Assembly (NCBI RefSeq): GCF_035046485.1
Contig: NC_085138.1
Coordinates: forward strand, 327,728,129-327,792,128
Length of the DNA: 64,000 nt
From: Aedes albopictus
Lineage: Eukaryota; Arthropoda; Insecta; Diptera; Culicidae
Direction of reading: 5' to 3'
Part shown: positions 20,876 to 31,560 of the stretch, piece by piece
How the letters are laid out: each line of letters starts with the position of its first letter
How positions within the stretch are numbered: position 1 is the first letter of the stretch
Program-made: the position numbers and the translations under genes
The notes under the pieces: model-generated
The model's database searches: none
What the model was told of the DNA's origin: nothing
Seen by the model: the letters and a program-made list of their open reading frames with translations, nothing else

Positions 20876-21840
20876 TACTTGGAAAGTTGACGTTGCGTTT
20901 TGGAACTGCGTGGTGGTTGATGATTTTCGGGTTCAGATAGTTTGGGGGAAAGTGGACGTTTTCGACCTCCCTGCGGGTCGAATTCTGATTCGGTATCAGC
21001 GGTTTTCTTTGACGTTGAGGGCTTAGGAGAAATTGCTTGCTCAGGGGTGGAGTTTCCGGCAGCTTCTGATTTCGATTTGGGTTTTCGTTTTTCTTTCTGG
21101 ACCTCCATCATGGGCGTTTCTTCGATTATTTCCTCGCTGATTATTGATCCATCACAAGATTCGCTGTCATCCATCAGTTCAACAACATGTTCGCTCTCGT
21201 TTGCAGAATCGTCAGCGACACCGCTGACAATTTGCGCTAAGGTTGGAAACTCATCAGCATTTGTGGTAGCTTCTTTCCGGGCAGCCGAACAGGATTTTCC
21301 GATATGGATCTTTTGAGCGCAATGCCTGCATGTTTTTGTCTGATTGCTGTACAGGACGTACGACAGCTCACCGGCCACGGGAACGTATGACGGAATCGGT
21401 TTTAGTACCTCCATGCGAATTATCCTCACTCCATTTGGGACTCCCGGAAAGTAGTCCTTCCATACATCATTTCTAACAGAAATGATCTTCCCGAAATGCG
21501 AGAAGTGCGACGCTATGAGATTGTTGGGCATATGAGGGGGAAGATCATACACCTTAACCTCAATAGCGTTATCGACTGAGTGAACAGGAATTGGGTACAT
21601 CTGGTTGTCGTGTTCGAGCGAGTGTTTTAGGTTGTGCTGGGCTATGATTTGTTCCGCCGATGCTGCGGAGTCCACTTCTATTATGACCTGTGATTTGGAG
21701 ATGCTTGTTTGCAGATTTTTGACCAGATTCATGTCAAGCGTCATTTTGGAGAACACAAAATCCTGCACTACGCTCAGCTTCGGTCTGACTGGCATGACGC
21801 TAAGGTCAATTACGAAGGAGTTTTTGCGAAACCCGGACAT
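20875..21840 (-). CDS. L1/Tx1-type ORF1, zinc-knuckle nucleic-acid-binding protein
   Basis: The predicted 321-residue protein starts at the ATG at 21840; the frame is open slightly further upstream without another ATG. An RRM-like stretch (EVKVYDLPPHMPNNLIASHF and the following FGKIISV) is followed by one C-x2-C-x4-H-x4-C zinc knuckle (CRHC...H...C). The C-terminal third is acidic, then Lys/Ser/Pro-rich and probably disordered. This order is typical of ORF1 proteins that coat the element RNA. It ends in TAATG, overlapping the next ORF. No frameshift was seen, in contrast with the dead ORF2. Confidence 0.75.
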   Translation of the reverse strand: MSGFRKNSFVIDLSVMPVRPKLSVVQDFVFSKMTLDMNLVKNLQTSISKSQVIIEVDSAASAEQIIAQHNLKHSLEHDNQMYPIPVHSVDNAIEVKVYDLPPHMPNNLIASHFSHFGKIISVRNDVWKDYFPGVPNGVRIIRMEVLKPIPSYVPVAGELSYVLYSNQTKTCRHCAQKIHIGKSCSAARKEATTNADEFPTLAQIVSGVADDSANESEHVVELMDDSESCDGSIISEEIIEETPMMEVQKEKRKPKSKSEAAGNSTPEQAISPKPSTSKKTADTESEFDPQGGRKRPLSPKLSEPENHQPPRSSKTQRQLSK

Positions 21841-21950
21841 ATCGGCAGGCAGATACTCGTCGTATTCACGAAACAATCTGTTTTAAGCTTTTCGGACGAA
21901 TCCGATCAGCTTTAAAAATGAAAATGCTTTCACTAGGCTCACACTCGACT

Positions 21951-22480
21951 GATGTGTATGAAGCCTGAATGTCAACTGTTTGATGAAAGTAAGTTTTCTT
22001 CTAGTTGTGCTTGGATCCGATAGGTATTTGAAAACAAATTGGGGCAAAACTTGAATTCATTTTGGGAATGAAAAATTAAAATTCGATGTAAACGATTAAC
22101 TTTAACTTTATCTCACCATCTCACCTACCGTTTCTACAATGCTGGCGTTTCCTAATTCACATAATAAAATATACATATTGCACTAAAATTCCATATTAGA
22201 GAAACGTTTACACAATTAGCACAACCTTGGAGAACATCGTTGTCGATACTTTCAATTGACGCCGCCATGATGAATCCTTGTGGCTGAGTATATAGCATCC
22301 AAAGTAATGACATATATGCTTGGTTTAATTGTATTATGGTTGGTATTCAAAATTGTTGATTCAAACAAAACTTATGCTTACTATAGTCATCAAATCGTTG
22401 TGAAACAACCATTTGAAATAATTATGCCAAGAATATCATCAATGTTTGGGCGAACTATCAAAAAAGTTATATCAATCAGA
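21951..22480. other. Possible 5' UTR of the L1-type element, then unassigned DNA
   Basis: The first 100-150 bases may still belong to the element upstream of ORF1. The rest is AT-rich without frames, leading into the next tandem array. No border was identifiable. Confidence 0.35.
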
Positions 22481-22489
22481 CGATATTTC

Positions 22490-23140
22490 TGTCCGTGCTT
22501 GGGCTCTAAAACCATGCAATATACGTATATTTGGTATGGGGAAGATGTCTAGAGTCCAAAAATGGCGATCAGAGTATCCAAGATGGCGGCTTAAAATCCA
22601 AGATGGCGACTCCAAATTCAAAATGGTGGTTGTTTAATGGAATTTGGGCCCTTAAAGCATGAAATATGGGTATATTTTATATAGAGAAGATGTTCTGGCG
22701 AATCCAAATTCAAGATGGCTGCTGTTTATTGAAATTTTCGCCCCTAACACCATGCAATATGAGTATATTTAGTATGGGAATGATGTCCGGAGTCGAAAAA
22801 AGATGACCAGAATATGCAAAATGGTGGTCTTAAACCCAAGATGGCGACTATTTAATGGAGGTTTACGCCCTAAAATCATGTGATATGGATTTATTTAATA
22901 TGTAGAGTATGTCCGGTCCGTAGTTCAAGATGGTAGTCTAAAATACAAGATAGCGACTTCAAATTCAAGATGGTGGTTATTTAATGGAGCTTTAGGCTCT
23001 AAAACCATGCAATATAGGTATATTTGGTATGGAAAAGAAGTCTGGAGTCCAAAAATGGCGCCCAGAATATCCAAGAAGGCAAGAGAAAGGCGCCATCAAG
23101 TTCTGAAACTCCAAGGTAGTTTGGCTGACCAGAGATATCC
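22490..23140. repeat. Tandem array of AAGATGGCGG-type monomers, second locus
   Basis: Same monomer as at 15.25-16.08 kb: CTCTAAAACCATGCAATAT, TATATTTGGTATGGGGAAGATGTC, GAGTCCAAAAATGGCG, CCAAGATGGCGG, AAATTCAAGATGGTGG and TTTAATGGA in order. About four to five diverged units, with internal deletions. Confidence 0.72.
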
Positions 23141-23149
23141 CTATGGCGT

Positions 23150-23382
23150 CTCTTAATGACATTTGAGATTTCAAGAGCTTTGTGGATCCCAGCAGATTAT
23201 GTAATGTTATTATTTATAGCGAAAACGCACAAAGTTATTCTTGTAGATTTAAAGGACTTCATTATAGGACAGTTTGGACGACCCTGAATATCCCAAAGGT
23301 TTATAATAATATCAAGTAATCTTTAGATTGGCCCAGTAACCGCGGCTGATTACACTGCTCGTCAAAATTTTACAAAAGTTGG
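23150..23382. repeat. Dispersed repeat shared with 24.08-24.2 kb and 14.8 kb
   Basis: The block GAGATTTCAAGAGCTT..GGATCCCAG.AGATTAT, then TTCTTGTAGATTT.AAGGACTT, recurs at 24073-24180. Its 3' part, ATTGGCCCAGTAACCGCGG, recurs near 14817. An old dispersed or tandem unit now scattered by insertions. Confidence 0.6.
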
Positions 23383-23768
23383 TGTTATGGGATGAGAAAA
23401 AAATAGCAGGGGTTTGGGACCCTAGAAGTGTCATAGTGAAAGAGTTTTTGAAAAATATTGGACCGGACCTTCACAGTTTAAAACCGAAGTTTGTATGGAG
23501 AACTTGGGGTGTTCAATTGATTTGCGCATTGTAACGTGCCGTGCATATTTTTAGGCGTTTTCGGTATTTGGGTTAGTTTCGTTATTGTCCAACGCCTAAA
23601 TATATGCACAGCGCGTTCTAATGCACATATCAATTGAACACCCCAAGTTCTCCATACAAACTTCGGTTTTGAACTGTGAAGGCCCGGTCCAATATTTTTC
23701 AAAAATTCTTTCACTATGACACTTCTAGGGTCCCAAACCCCTGTTATTTTTTTTCTCATCCCATAACA
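23383..23768. mobile_element. 386-bp palindromic element
   Basis: The halves TGTTATGGGATGAGAAAAAA ... TTTTTTCTCATCCCATAACA are inverted copies of one another almost to the centre near 23575. The centre contains a paired ATTTAGGCGTT / AACGCCTAAAT stem. No coding capacity. The target duplication is uncertain because the flanks are A/T-rich. Confidence 0.78.
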
Positions 23769-24480
23769 AAATTTAGTGTTGAACGGTGTTATCCAACGTT
23801 GCTCAGTATAATAGATATGGCTGCTGTTACGAGTGTAGACCTGAAGTTCTGATTCCCAAGGTACTTTGGCTGACCTGGAAAATCCTTATTGTGTCTAAAA
23901 ATGGCGTTGTAGATTTCAATTCTGTCAAAAAATGGCATTGTAGATGTGGAGGACGATCTGCGGACCCTACGCAGAGTGCGGAACTGGAGACAAACAGCCA
24001 TGGACCGAGTGGAATGAAGGCGGCTACTATGTACAGCAGAGGTCACCCCGGCCTTAGCCTGATCGGCCGGCCAGATTTCAAAAGCTTCACGGATCCCAGT
24101 AGATTATTCAATGCTATTATTTGTGGTGAAAACACGTAAAATTGTTCTTGTAGATTTGAAGGACTTTACTACAGGACAGTGCGGAACACCTAGAATATCT
24201 CAGAATATACAACACCTTATGATGTTCTTGTCAAAGGAATAATGAATACAAATGAACGTAACCCATACCCAATCTCAGCTTTTAGAACAGCTGGTATGTC
24301 AATTATTTCGTTTCTTCAAACTTCATGGTGTTCAGGATGTTCTAGGTTGCCATTAAAGTATCATATATAAATATTTCAATTTTTCCTCAACAGAGAACTC
24401 AATATAAACAACTTTGTCGAAGACAGTATTCTGTTTTATTGAATGTGTGAACGTTTCAATGCTGGGGGCCTATATGACCC
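23769..24480. other. Dispersed repeat debris, no gene seen
   Basis: Contains a second copy of the 23.15-kb dispersed block (24073-24180) and AT-rich DNA. The 117-codon plus frame at 23786-24139 runs through this repeat and has no domain. Confidence 0.4.
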
Positions 24481-25560
24481 CTCCGGCTCCTAAGGGTTGA
24501 AGTATACGACGTAATGTCAGCTTGGGTGTTCGAAACATTTGATGGGCAGTGTATATTTGAATCATACCATCAGCACCGAGCCCCCATACTGGTTGAGGTT
24601 GTTTCATTTCTTCGTCGTATGTAGGTAGTCATCATCAGCAGCAGTAGCACCATACGTAGGTACCCTCATCAGAATACAAGAGACGAGAAGGCTACGATGA
24701 TGAACTTTCGAGCGTGAGAAAGAAACCCAAATACCTATCAGCAAATTCATCTAGCTATTTCCCTTCCGAGACTCTATTGGACAGGACTGCAAAGGGCACG
24801 ACCGACCTCCAGCCAGCAGGGGGAATGATGAGCTTGGTTTTCGGAAAAGAACGCACCGTTGAATGTGATTACTGATAAACCTTCTACGACGACGGGTACT
24901 CTTTTTCCGGAAAAAAGGAGACCCCCATCCAGTAGGTATCATCTGCAATTGCCTCATGTTGTTTGCTTTGACCACCCAACCAGTCCGTTTGGTCGTTGGT
25001 GACATTTTTCTCCTTTCATCGACTACTGGCCGAACAACGAACCGAATTTGCTGCACTAGACGTGCAACGCATTTTCAAAAATCTCTTTGTTTTTGATCCA
25101 CCACCGCCGTCGTCGTCGTCGTCGTAAACGATGCACTACTAGGAGGTAGGTACTGTCGTTTGCCTTTGCAAGCTTCCCCAGCCGTAAGGAAAACGATACC
25201 GTGGATACCGTGTAGGAGGAGAAGTGGGCAGTTTGGATGCCACCTGCAGTGTTTCCGGAAAACTGCTTCGAGCGGCTTCGCATCGCAAGGGAAAGCCGCA
25301 GATGTAGATTTCGGTACGAGAGCACGCAGGCTTTTCTCGTTTCCGCCGCGCCGCAGCAGACCAAGTTCTGGGCTCTGGCTGTGTTGTATAGTTTGGGTAT
25401 GAGAGGTTTCACTTGCACTGTTTTCGTATGCGGAGATAGCGAACCGGAATTGTGCGGTAGAAGGCCCAATTTGATTCCGTTGCTTTTGGAAGATGTAGAG
25501 GAGGAACCTATGACTGTGGAAGGAAAACATTAGTTTGCCAAAAGGCGGTGGCAAAGGTTC
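24480..25560. other. GC-richer low-repeat island with CGT run
   Basis: Low-repeat, GC-richer sequence with a GTC/CGT run at 25108-25125. Frames of 80-159 codons overlap on both strands through the same bases, which argues against any one being real. It resembles the islands at 10.5 and 30.7 kb in texture. Possible host regulatory or transcript-leader DNA; no exon or splice pair could be supported. Confidence 0.3.
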
Positions 25561-25825
25561 TAATCTTTTTGCATGAAACGTTTTTAGTTCTACGCTTTTC
25601 TAATTATGAAGAACATTGGAAGACAATTGCAGGAAAAAACAATGAATTTTGAAGCATAACGGCTTTCAAAGTACCGTAAAACAGGGTAATTTTGATAGCT
25701 TTTCAGCAAGTTTCCTTAACATTTTTAATGTAACATTATTTTCATTAAATAGTTTCTTATTTTTGAAACAAGTACAAGTACGAGATCACATAATTTTAAA
25801 TATGTTTCATTTTGGAGTAACTTAA

Positions 25826-25942
25826 ACCCTAAAAGTGATACCTTCATGGCCTCAGTTTCGTCACCTCGCTGAGTGTGTTCCATCAAAGACGAGCTCTGAA
25901 AGGCGCCTGGGTTCCAATGGACCCCAGGTATCCCTTTTAGGG
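25826..25942. mobile_element. 117-bp TTAA-flanked MITE
   Basis: Ends CCCTAAAAG..ATACC and GGTATCCCTTTTAGGG are inverted repeats flanked by TTAA at 25822-25825 and 25943-25946. The size and TTAA target recall the elements at 41607 and 41985. TTAA duplication suggests a piggyBac-type mobiliser. Confidence 0.65.
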
Positions 25943-25946
25943 TTAA

Positions 25947-26640
25947 TAGTGCCGCGTAAAATTCATCAAATCTCAAACAATTATCGCATATTGAAATCTT
26001 AGGAGTATGATCGTGATGGGAGAAGCCGTGTGGAATATAAAACATTGAATTTTTATATGAAAGCGTGAAGGATTGTTTACGAAATTCTACATATAAAATT
26101 GAGTTTTTGAAAACTCAGTGAATTTACCTACCGTCAGAAAGAGAGTTTTTGAGTCAAAATTGCATAATGCTTCCCTTTGTAAGTCGTTAAAACAATATTT
26201 AAATTATTTTGAATTTCAAACTCTGAAATAATTTTAAATATTGATAGCCTCAAAGTAATTCTAGGAGGAATTCTAAAAAAGTGCCCTTTGAGGGATCCTA
26301 GGAAAAATGGAAAAGAGCTCCAGGCAGAGCCCCTAAAGGAGTCTTGGAAAGCGTAAATCCAGAAAAATCCCTGGTGGAATACCAAGTGGAAACCCTGGAG
26401 TAACTATGGAAGACTTTCTTGTAGGAGTCCCTGCCTAGAGGATTCGTGAGAGAAAGCTAGTACATATTTCCAGGAAAAAAAAATAGAGAAATCCCGGTTG
26501 GGTTTTGACCCCATTCCCGGCACTACAGGGGTAAACAAAATTGTGTATTACCTAAATTAACGACGAAACGACCGCTTTCGTCCACTTCTTCCATCTAAAT
26601 CAGATACTTTATTGCGTGAAGTTGCTGTTAACAGTGATTG
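25947..26640. other. No gene seen
   Basis: AT-rich DNA followed by short degenerate repeats (26.25-26.47 kb, GGAATTCTAAAAA / CCTAGGAAAAATGG type). Nothing coding. Confidence 0.4.
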
Positions 26641-26670
26641 CTGTGAAGATTTTCTGCCGGAAAGTCGATT

Positions 26671-26961
26671 TTGAACGAGTTTACTAATCTTTGTGATGAC
26701 GAAGTGCACTCGTCTGCGTTTAATAATTGTTTTGAGTACTTGGGCGGCTTCAGAGTAAAGTGTAACTCATTGAATGTGGATCCCGTTGCGGAAATGTTGC
26801 AGGAGATGATTATCTCCGATGATTATCTTCCAAAAGTTATTGTTGGAATTCGTACCTATATTTGGGAGTTTCTTTGTTATTGCTCCAAATATCCCTTCAT
26901 GAGCATTTCTCCTCAACTTTTACTAGAAAACACTCAAATTGCTCAAGGGATTGGTTCATAA
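26671..26961 (+). CDS. Unassigned 96-codon frame, possible transposase remnant
   Basis: An open frame without low-complexity bias, reading from an L/M-type start to TAA after GIGS. Its FEYLGGFRVKC phrase is faintly like the C-terminal part of some cut-and-paste transposases, but I cannot name a family. There is no ATG at the start (the first codon is TTG), no splice sites I trust, and no partner gene nearby. It may be a gene fragment or chance. Confidence 0.25.
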   Translation: MNEFTNLCDDEVHSSAFNNCFEYLGGFRVKCNSLNVDPVAEMLQEMIISDDYLPKVIVGIRTYIWEFLCYCSKYPFMSISPQLLLENTQIAQGIGS

Positions 26962-27214
26962 ATACCCCTCTTAAGGTCTTAAATTAAAGGTTTTTACAGA
27001 CCTTTCTCCATAGATTCTGTCGGATTATTTTCCGGTGATTCTTCAGGAGTTTCTCCAGAGATTATGTTAGGAATTCCTTCAAAATTGCTCGTTGTTCCCT
27101 TGGAATTTTTCAACAAATTCTTATAGGAATACCTGCTGAGAATCCTCCATTTATTTCAAGTTTCAACTCAGAGGTTCCTTCAAAAAAATCTACTCCATCA
27201 AAAATTTCTGCAAG

Positions 27215-27980
27215 CCCAGGTAACAATTTGATGCTGTACAAACGTTTCTTTATTTATTTTAAATCAGCCTTCATTTGAACAAAAGCTTAACACATGAGGT
27301 ATAATCCTTTATTCAGCTGCTTAACATCTAATTTTGGTGATTTTATTCAACCGTTAGCTGATTTGAGGCTCATTGAAAAGCTATTTTAAGGATTAGTATG
27401 CGCTTAATCAGTAATCAATTAATCTTATTATTTGTGTAATAATAAAATTGAAAAGACTTTCTTGAGCTTATTTTTACCATGCGCTGCTTCTATTTCCAGA
27501 AGAGATGTTTAGGGATTTATAAATTAATCTGTGCGATAACTGGGAATTGAACTCGGACCTCTTGATTAATAGTCTCACACTTTAGCACATAAACCACACA
27601 CAATTGTATACATATCCTCGAGAACAAGATCATTACTTGTTGTGTCTGAATAGTCGAGAACATAAGTTGAACTAAGTCTGTATTGAGGCTGAAGAAGCGA
27701 TGTGAACTTCACGAAAACATGCTTTGGTCAGCTGTCAAAAATTATTTGATTAAAGGTTTAACAACAGCTGATTAATTATGCATGTTGGGTTCGTGTATGC
27801 TTTAAAGCTGGTTACACAGATGATTCTATTCAACTCGAAATTCAGCTTGCTGCTTAAAAAGGTTGAACAAGCCATACTTCAGAACCAATATTCAGCTGTA
27901 TTTGTGTTCAGCCATTGACATCATTAACCAGCTATGATTCAGCTAAAACTCTCACTGTTCAGCATTCATTGTTACTTGGG
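27215..27980. mobile_element. 766-bp TIR element with an internal tRNA-like block
   Basis: Ends CCCAGGTAACAAT and ATTGTTACTTGGG are inverted repeats. The interior is AT-rich with repeated TTCAGCTG/CAGCTGA phrases and no transposase. A similar CCCAGGTAACC end occurs at 53605. A tRNA-like block lies inside on the minus strand. The target duplication is at most AG and unproven. Confidence 0.55.
27530..27604 (-). pseudogene. tRNA-like relic inside the 27.2-kb TIR element
   Basis: Minus-strand reading gives GTGTGGTTTATGTGCTAAAG, then about 30 bases later a box B-like GAGTTCAATTCCC. The acceptor and D arms are degraded, so it is not a functional tRNA. Confidence 0.4.
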
Positions 27981-27984
27981 AGGT

Positions 27985-28456
27985 TTCCTTTGAAAACTCT
28001 TCCAGATATTACTTCAGAAAATACTCTAGGGCTTTTTGTCAGCTAAATTTTTCAGAAATAGTACTCGAAATTCTTCTAAGCATTTCTCAAATGGCTCAAA
28101 GAGTTCTTCTAGGGATTATTTCAGAACATCTTTCACGGATTTCTTCAAGAATTGCTCCAATAGTTGTCTGCATGAATTCTTGTAGGTTTTTTTTCTCAAA
28201 GTAATATTTAGAAATTTCTCCAAGGTGTTATTGAAAAATCCATTCAAGGAATTATTTTAAGAAACTCCTCTAAAAATCCTTCAGAATTTACTCCATGAAT
28301 TTCCCTACGAATTTCTCCGGAAATTCTACCACGGATTTTTCTTAAAATTGCTTCCACAGTTAATCCAGAAGTTCTTCATGAAAATTTTCAAGTAATTCCG
28401 GCTGAGGTATCTGAAGATCAGATATTCTTTCAAAGACTCCTCCACGGATTCTTCTA
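27985..28456. repeat. Short degenerate T/C-rich repeats
   Basis: Iterated TTCTTC(A/T)AGGAATT-type phrases as at 8.4-9.3 kb. No coding frame. The same texture resumes at 29.52 kb on the far side of the palindrome, so the palindrome was inserted into this repeat. Confidence 0.5.
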
Positions 28457-29517
28457 AAGTGTATCAAACAATTGTCCGTACAGCAAATCTTTGGTCAAAA
28501 CAGTTTTTCATCCAAATGTTTATAACTTTTTTATACGTCAATCAAAAACGCTGAAATTTCGACCAATCATAAATCATATATTAATGCTTCATTGGTGAAA
28601 TTTTGAGCAAGATCGAATAAGTTTTCTGAAAGTAATAGAACTTTTAGTAAAACTTATTAGATTTTTGAACACATTTTTAAAACCTCAATATGTACTCGAT
28701 GAAACTTTTCCATTTTTTTGTATTACCGCTTGTACCTAAGGGGGCATCCATAAAGTACGTCACGCTTAGAGGGGGGAGGGGGGTTGGCGAAAGTGTGATA
28801 AGCAGTGTATTAAGTATGAGAAAAACCCGTACGAAGGGGGGAGGGGGTAGAAAATTCCCAATTTTAGCGTGACGTACTAAATGGATGCTCCCTAAGGCTT
28901 TGACATGCAGCTACGTTTCAGGTTTCATATTCACTACAAAAAATATGAAAAATGTGCTTATGATATTTGAAAAAATACCATAATTTGCACATAAAATCTG
29001 CCAAACGTTTTCCACCAATAAAAGTGCATTAACTGAACGAAAAATGCATAGGACCTACTCTTCATATGTAGTTTAGTAGGTCCTGTATAAAAATATTACA
29101 TCAAGTGAGTTTAAAAAAGTTGAAAACACTTGGCACTTTTATTGGTCAAAATATGATAAATTTCCAAATAATACTCTGAACATATACAGATTTTTTCATA
29201 TTTTATATAGTGAATATAAAACCTCAAACGAAGCTGCATATGGAAAGCCTTAGGTATAACACAAAAAAAAGAAAAAGTTTCATCGAGTTTTAATGTTTTA
29301 AAATGTGTTCAAAAATCTAAGTTTTACTAAAAGTTCTATAACTTTCAGAAAACTTATTCGATCTCACTCAAAATTTTACCAATAGAGCTTCAATATTTGG
29401 TTTATGATTGGCCAAAATTTCAGCGTTTTTGATTGACGTATAAAAAAGTTATGAACATTTGAATGAAAAATTATTTTCACCAAAAAATTGCTGTACGGAC
29501 AATTGTTTGATACACTG
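28457..29517. mobile_element. 1,061-bp palindromic TIR element, TA target, interrupted by a MITE
   Basis: Ends AGTGTATCAAACAATTGTCC and GGACAATTGTTTGATACACT are inverted repeats, with TA on both outer flanks (28455-28456 and 29518-29519). The arms stay complementary for about 400 bases (for example TTATTGGTGAAATTTTG-type blocks), with an unpaired centre near 29050. The left arm is split by a 153-bp MITE at 28740-28892. No coding capacity. Confidence 0.82.
28740..28892. mobile_element. 153-bp MITE with TAA target duplication
   Basis: Ends GGGGGCATCCAT and ATGGATGCTCCC, with inner GTACGTCACGC and GCGTGACGTAC. TAA flanks it on both sides. The uninterrupted opposite arm of the host palindrome reads ACCTAAGGCTTT (inverted), which directly shows the empty site and confirms the 3-bp duplication. 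TAA suggests a PIF/Harbinger-type mobiliser. Confidence 0.85.
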
Positions 29518-29519
29518 TA

Positions 29520-30370
29520 CATATTACTTCAGAAATTGATTAAAGTAATTTTGTGAATTTTGTGCAGGATTCCCACAGATTTTTTTTAATTTTCTTCAAG
29601 AAATCTCAAGAAGTATTTTAAGAATTCCGTCAGAAAATTCTTTATGACTTCCTTTGGAAATTCCATCTGGGATTCCTGGATGAATTTCTGCAGTAATTTT
29701 TGTGTTATTCCTGGAAGACCTTTCGAAAAAATCCGTTTATGAATATTATTTCTGCAAGAATTTCCAGAAAATTCTTTTGAAAAGTTTATAAAAAAACCCT
29801 AGGAAATCTTGCCGTAAAAAAAATTAAATGACTTTCGGAAAGAAAATCCGTGAGCGTATACTAGGAGTCGATTATCGAGGTCGTTCTGGAGAAATATATG
29901 AATGTATATACAGAGAAATTCCTGAACGAATCTCTGTAAGAATTTTTGGAGATGTTTCTGCGGAAACATTGAAACTTTGGAGAAATTCCTGAAGAAACCT
30001 GAGGAAGCGTTCTTGAAGAAAAACGGGTGCGAATCCCTGAAGGAATTCCTTAAGAAAACTTTGCTAGAATCTCTGAAGAATTTCTAAAGGCGAACCTCAA
30101 GGAAGGATTTTCTAAAAAAAAATAATATCGAATAATGTCTGGGAAAATCCAAGGGAGGTTTCCTCCAGAGATAATCTTGGATGCATTTCTGGAGGATCCT
30201 CTAAAGGAAATTCAGAAGGAAACTCTGGGGCAATTACTGAAGAAATCGAAAGAGGAGCTCCTTAAGCGATCAATGGATGATTTTCTAAAATAATCCCTGA
30301 AGAACTTTGTGAAAGAATCCTGGAAGATTTTCTGACAGGAATCCGTGAAAAATTTTCTGGCTTCTGGCAA
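29520..30370. repeat. Short degenerate repeats (GAAATTCCTGAAGAA type)
   Basis: Iterated AATTCC(T/A)GAAGAA and CTTCAGAAATT-like phrases with no unit boundary. Frames are low-complexity and unconvincing. Confidence 0.5.
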
Positions 30371-30479
30371 AACACGGAAAGGTATGTTCGACAGGGTAAT
30401 AGTAATAATGCAATTTTGAAAGACGATTAAAATCAGTATCGCGCAATATACCGAAAAAAAATTAACAAAACAAAAGCCA

Positions 30480-31560
30480 GGAGTCCAGTTCTGATAAACA
30501 CGGAATGTTAAAAAAAAAATCTTCACTTTTCAAAACCGGCTTATGGTTCTTAAACGAATCATTCATTTGCCAAACACATCGAACGATTAACAACCCCTCA
30601 TTCATCAGCGTTTATCCCACTATTTTTCCTCTCTCACTCCCTAATCGTCATTCCACGCTGTTCTCTGTTTCGTGCAATCTGTATTTACGACAGCACGTAG
30701 GAACCACACTTGTGCAAGAAAACAGCTGAAGCAGACATTTGACGTTCCATCCGTTTCTCCTTCCCACTCATCGTTAGACTGCAACCTTCCTACCGGACGA
30801 CGAAAGGGCCATCATCATCATCATCATCGTCATCGTAGTCGCATGGTTGTCCCGTCGGCACAACATCACACCGCATCACCACCACCGCACCGGTCCTTGA
30901 CTGGGGTCCATAACTCGATGCTATGCGGACGACACGAAGGTATGGCACATAATCTTCAAACAAAAACCGGGAAGAAAACACACCCAATGACGACGACGAT
31001 GACGACGACGACGACAACGCAGTCAGCAGCAGCCAGAAGCAGCATACATATTACTCTCCCAGGTTCCAACTCACAAGCTGCTGCTGCTGTTTCCCTGTCG
31101 TCGTCAACATATGATCTCATAAATTTAGACTGATTCCGTGAGACAGGTGTAAATAAATGGTTTTTCAACTCGATCATTTGCCGGTGTAAGAGCGAACGGC
31201 CAAGCCGCTGAGCTGATGCTGCTATGAGGAAAAACACATACGACCGACACAGGTAGGTAGCAATGCCTTAGGCTGTGACCATAGTGGGTAAGGTGAAATG
31301 CGATCGGATGCGATAAGTTATGAGATGAGAAGAGGGATGTTTGATAGGCCATAGTGCATGAGGTTTTCAATGAGGGTGCGCATGTTGTTTTCACATCCTT
31401 TTTCGCCTATTTCGTGCGCATCAACGACTCGCGTGATTTGATCGATGAAGTCGCTTGTATGTTGAAGCGCTTCTTTGGATGTGGGTAGTGAAATGATCGT
31501 TTCATCTATAAGAGCGGAAAGATAAAATGCATCCTCTTTTTGTTTTGCACGGGCCGTTTT
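30480..31560. other. GC-richer low-repeat island with CAT and ACG triplet runs
   Basis: Contains CAT/CATCAT (30813-30833), GAC/ACG (30988-31017) and GCTGCTGCTG runs in otherwise unique sequence. Frames of 75-153 codons overlap on both strands and owe their length to the triplet runs (His, Thr, Asp tracts). Similar in feel to the islands at 10.5 and 25 kb. No exon supported. Confidence 0.3.

Larger units (their letters stand above)
16855..21950 (-). mobile_element. L1/Tx1-type non-LTR retrotransposon, about 5.1 kb
   Basis: A minus-strand element with a zinc-knuckle ORF1, a middle ORF, and an ORF2 with endonuclease and reverse transcriptase. On the minus strand the 3' end shows AATAAA followed about 15 bases later by a short A run (16855-16862), a normal polyadenylation signal and tail. 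The 5' border is approximate; no target duplication was found. ORF2 is inactivated, so this copy cannot support its own movement. Clade placement follows the ORF2 architecture (APE endonuclease, RT, C-terminal CCHC, no RNase H seen). Confidence 0.75.

Noticed and set aside
30672..31133. Plus-strand 153-codon His/Thr-rich frame
   Set aside because: Homopolymeric His and Thr tracts derive from CAT and ACG triplet runs; no other evidence for coding.
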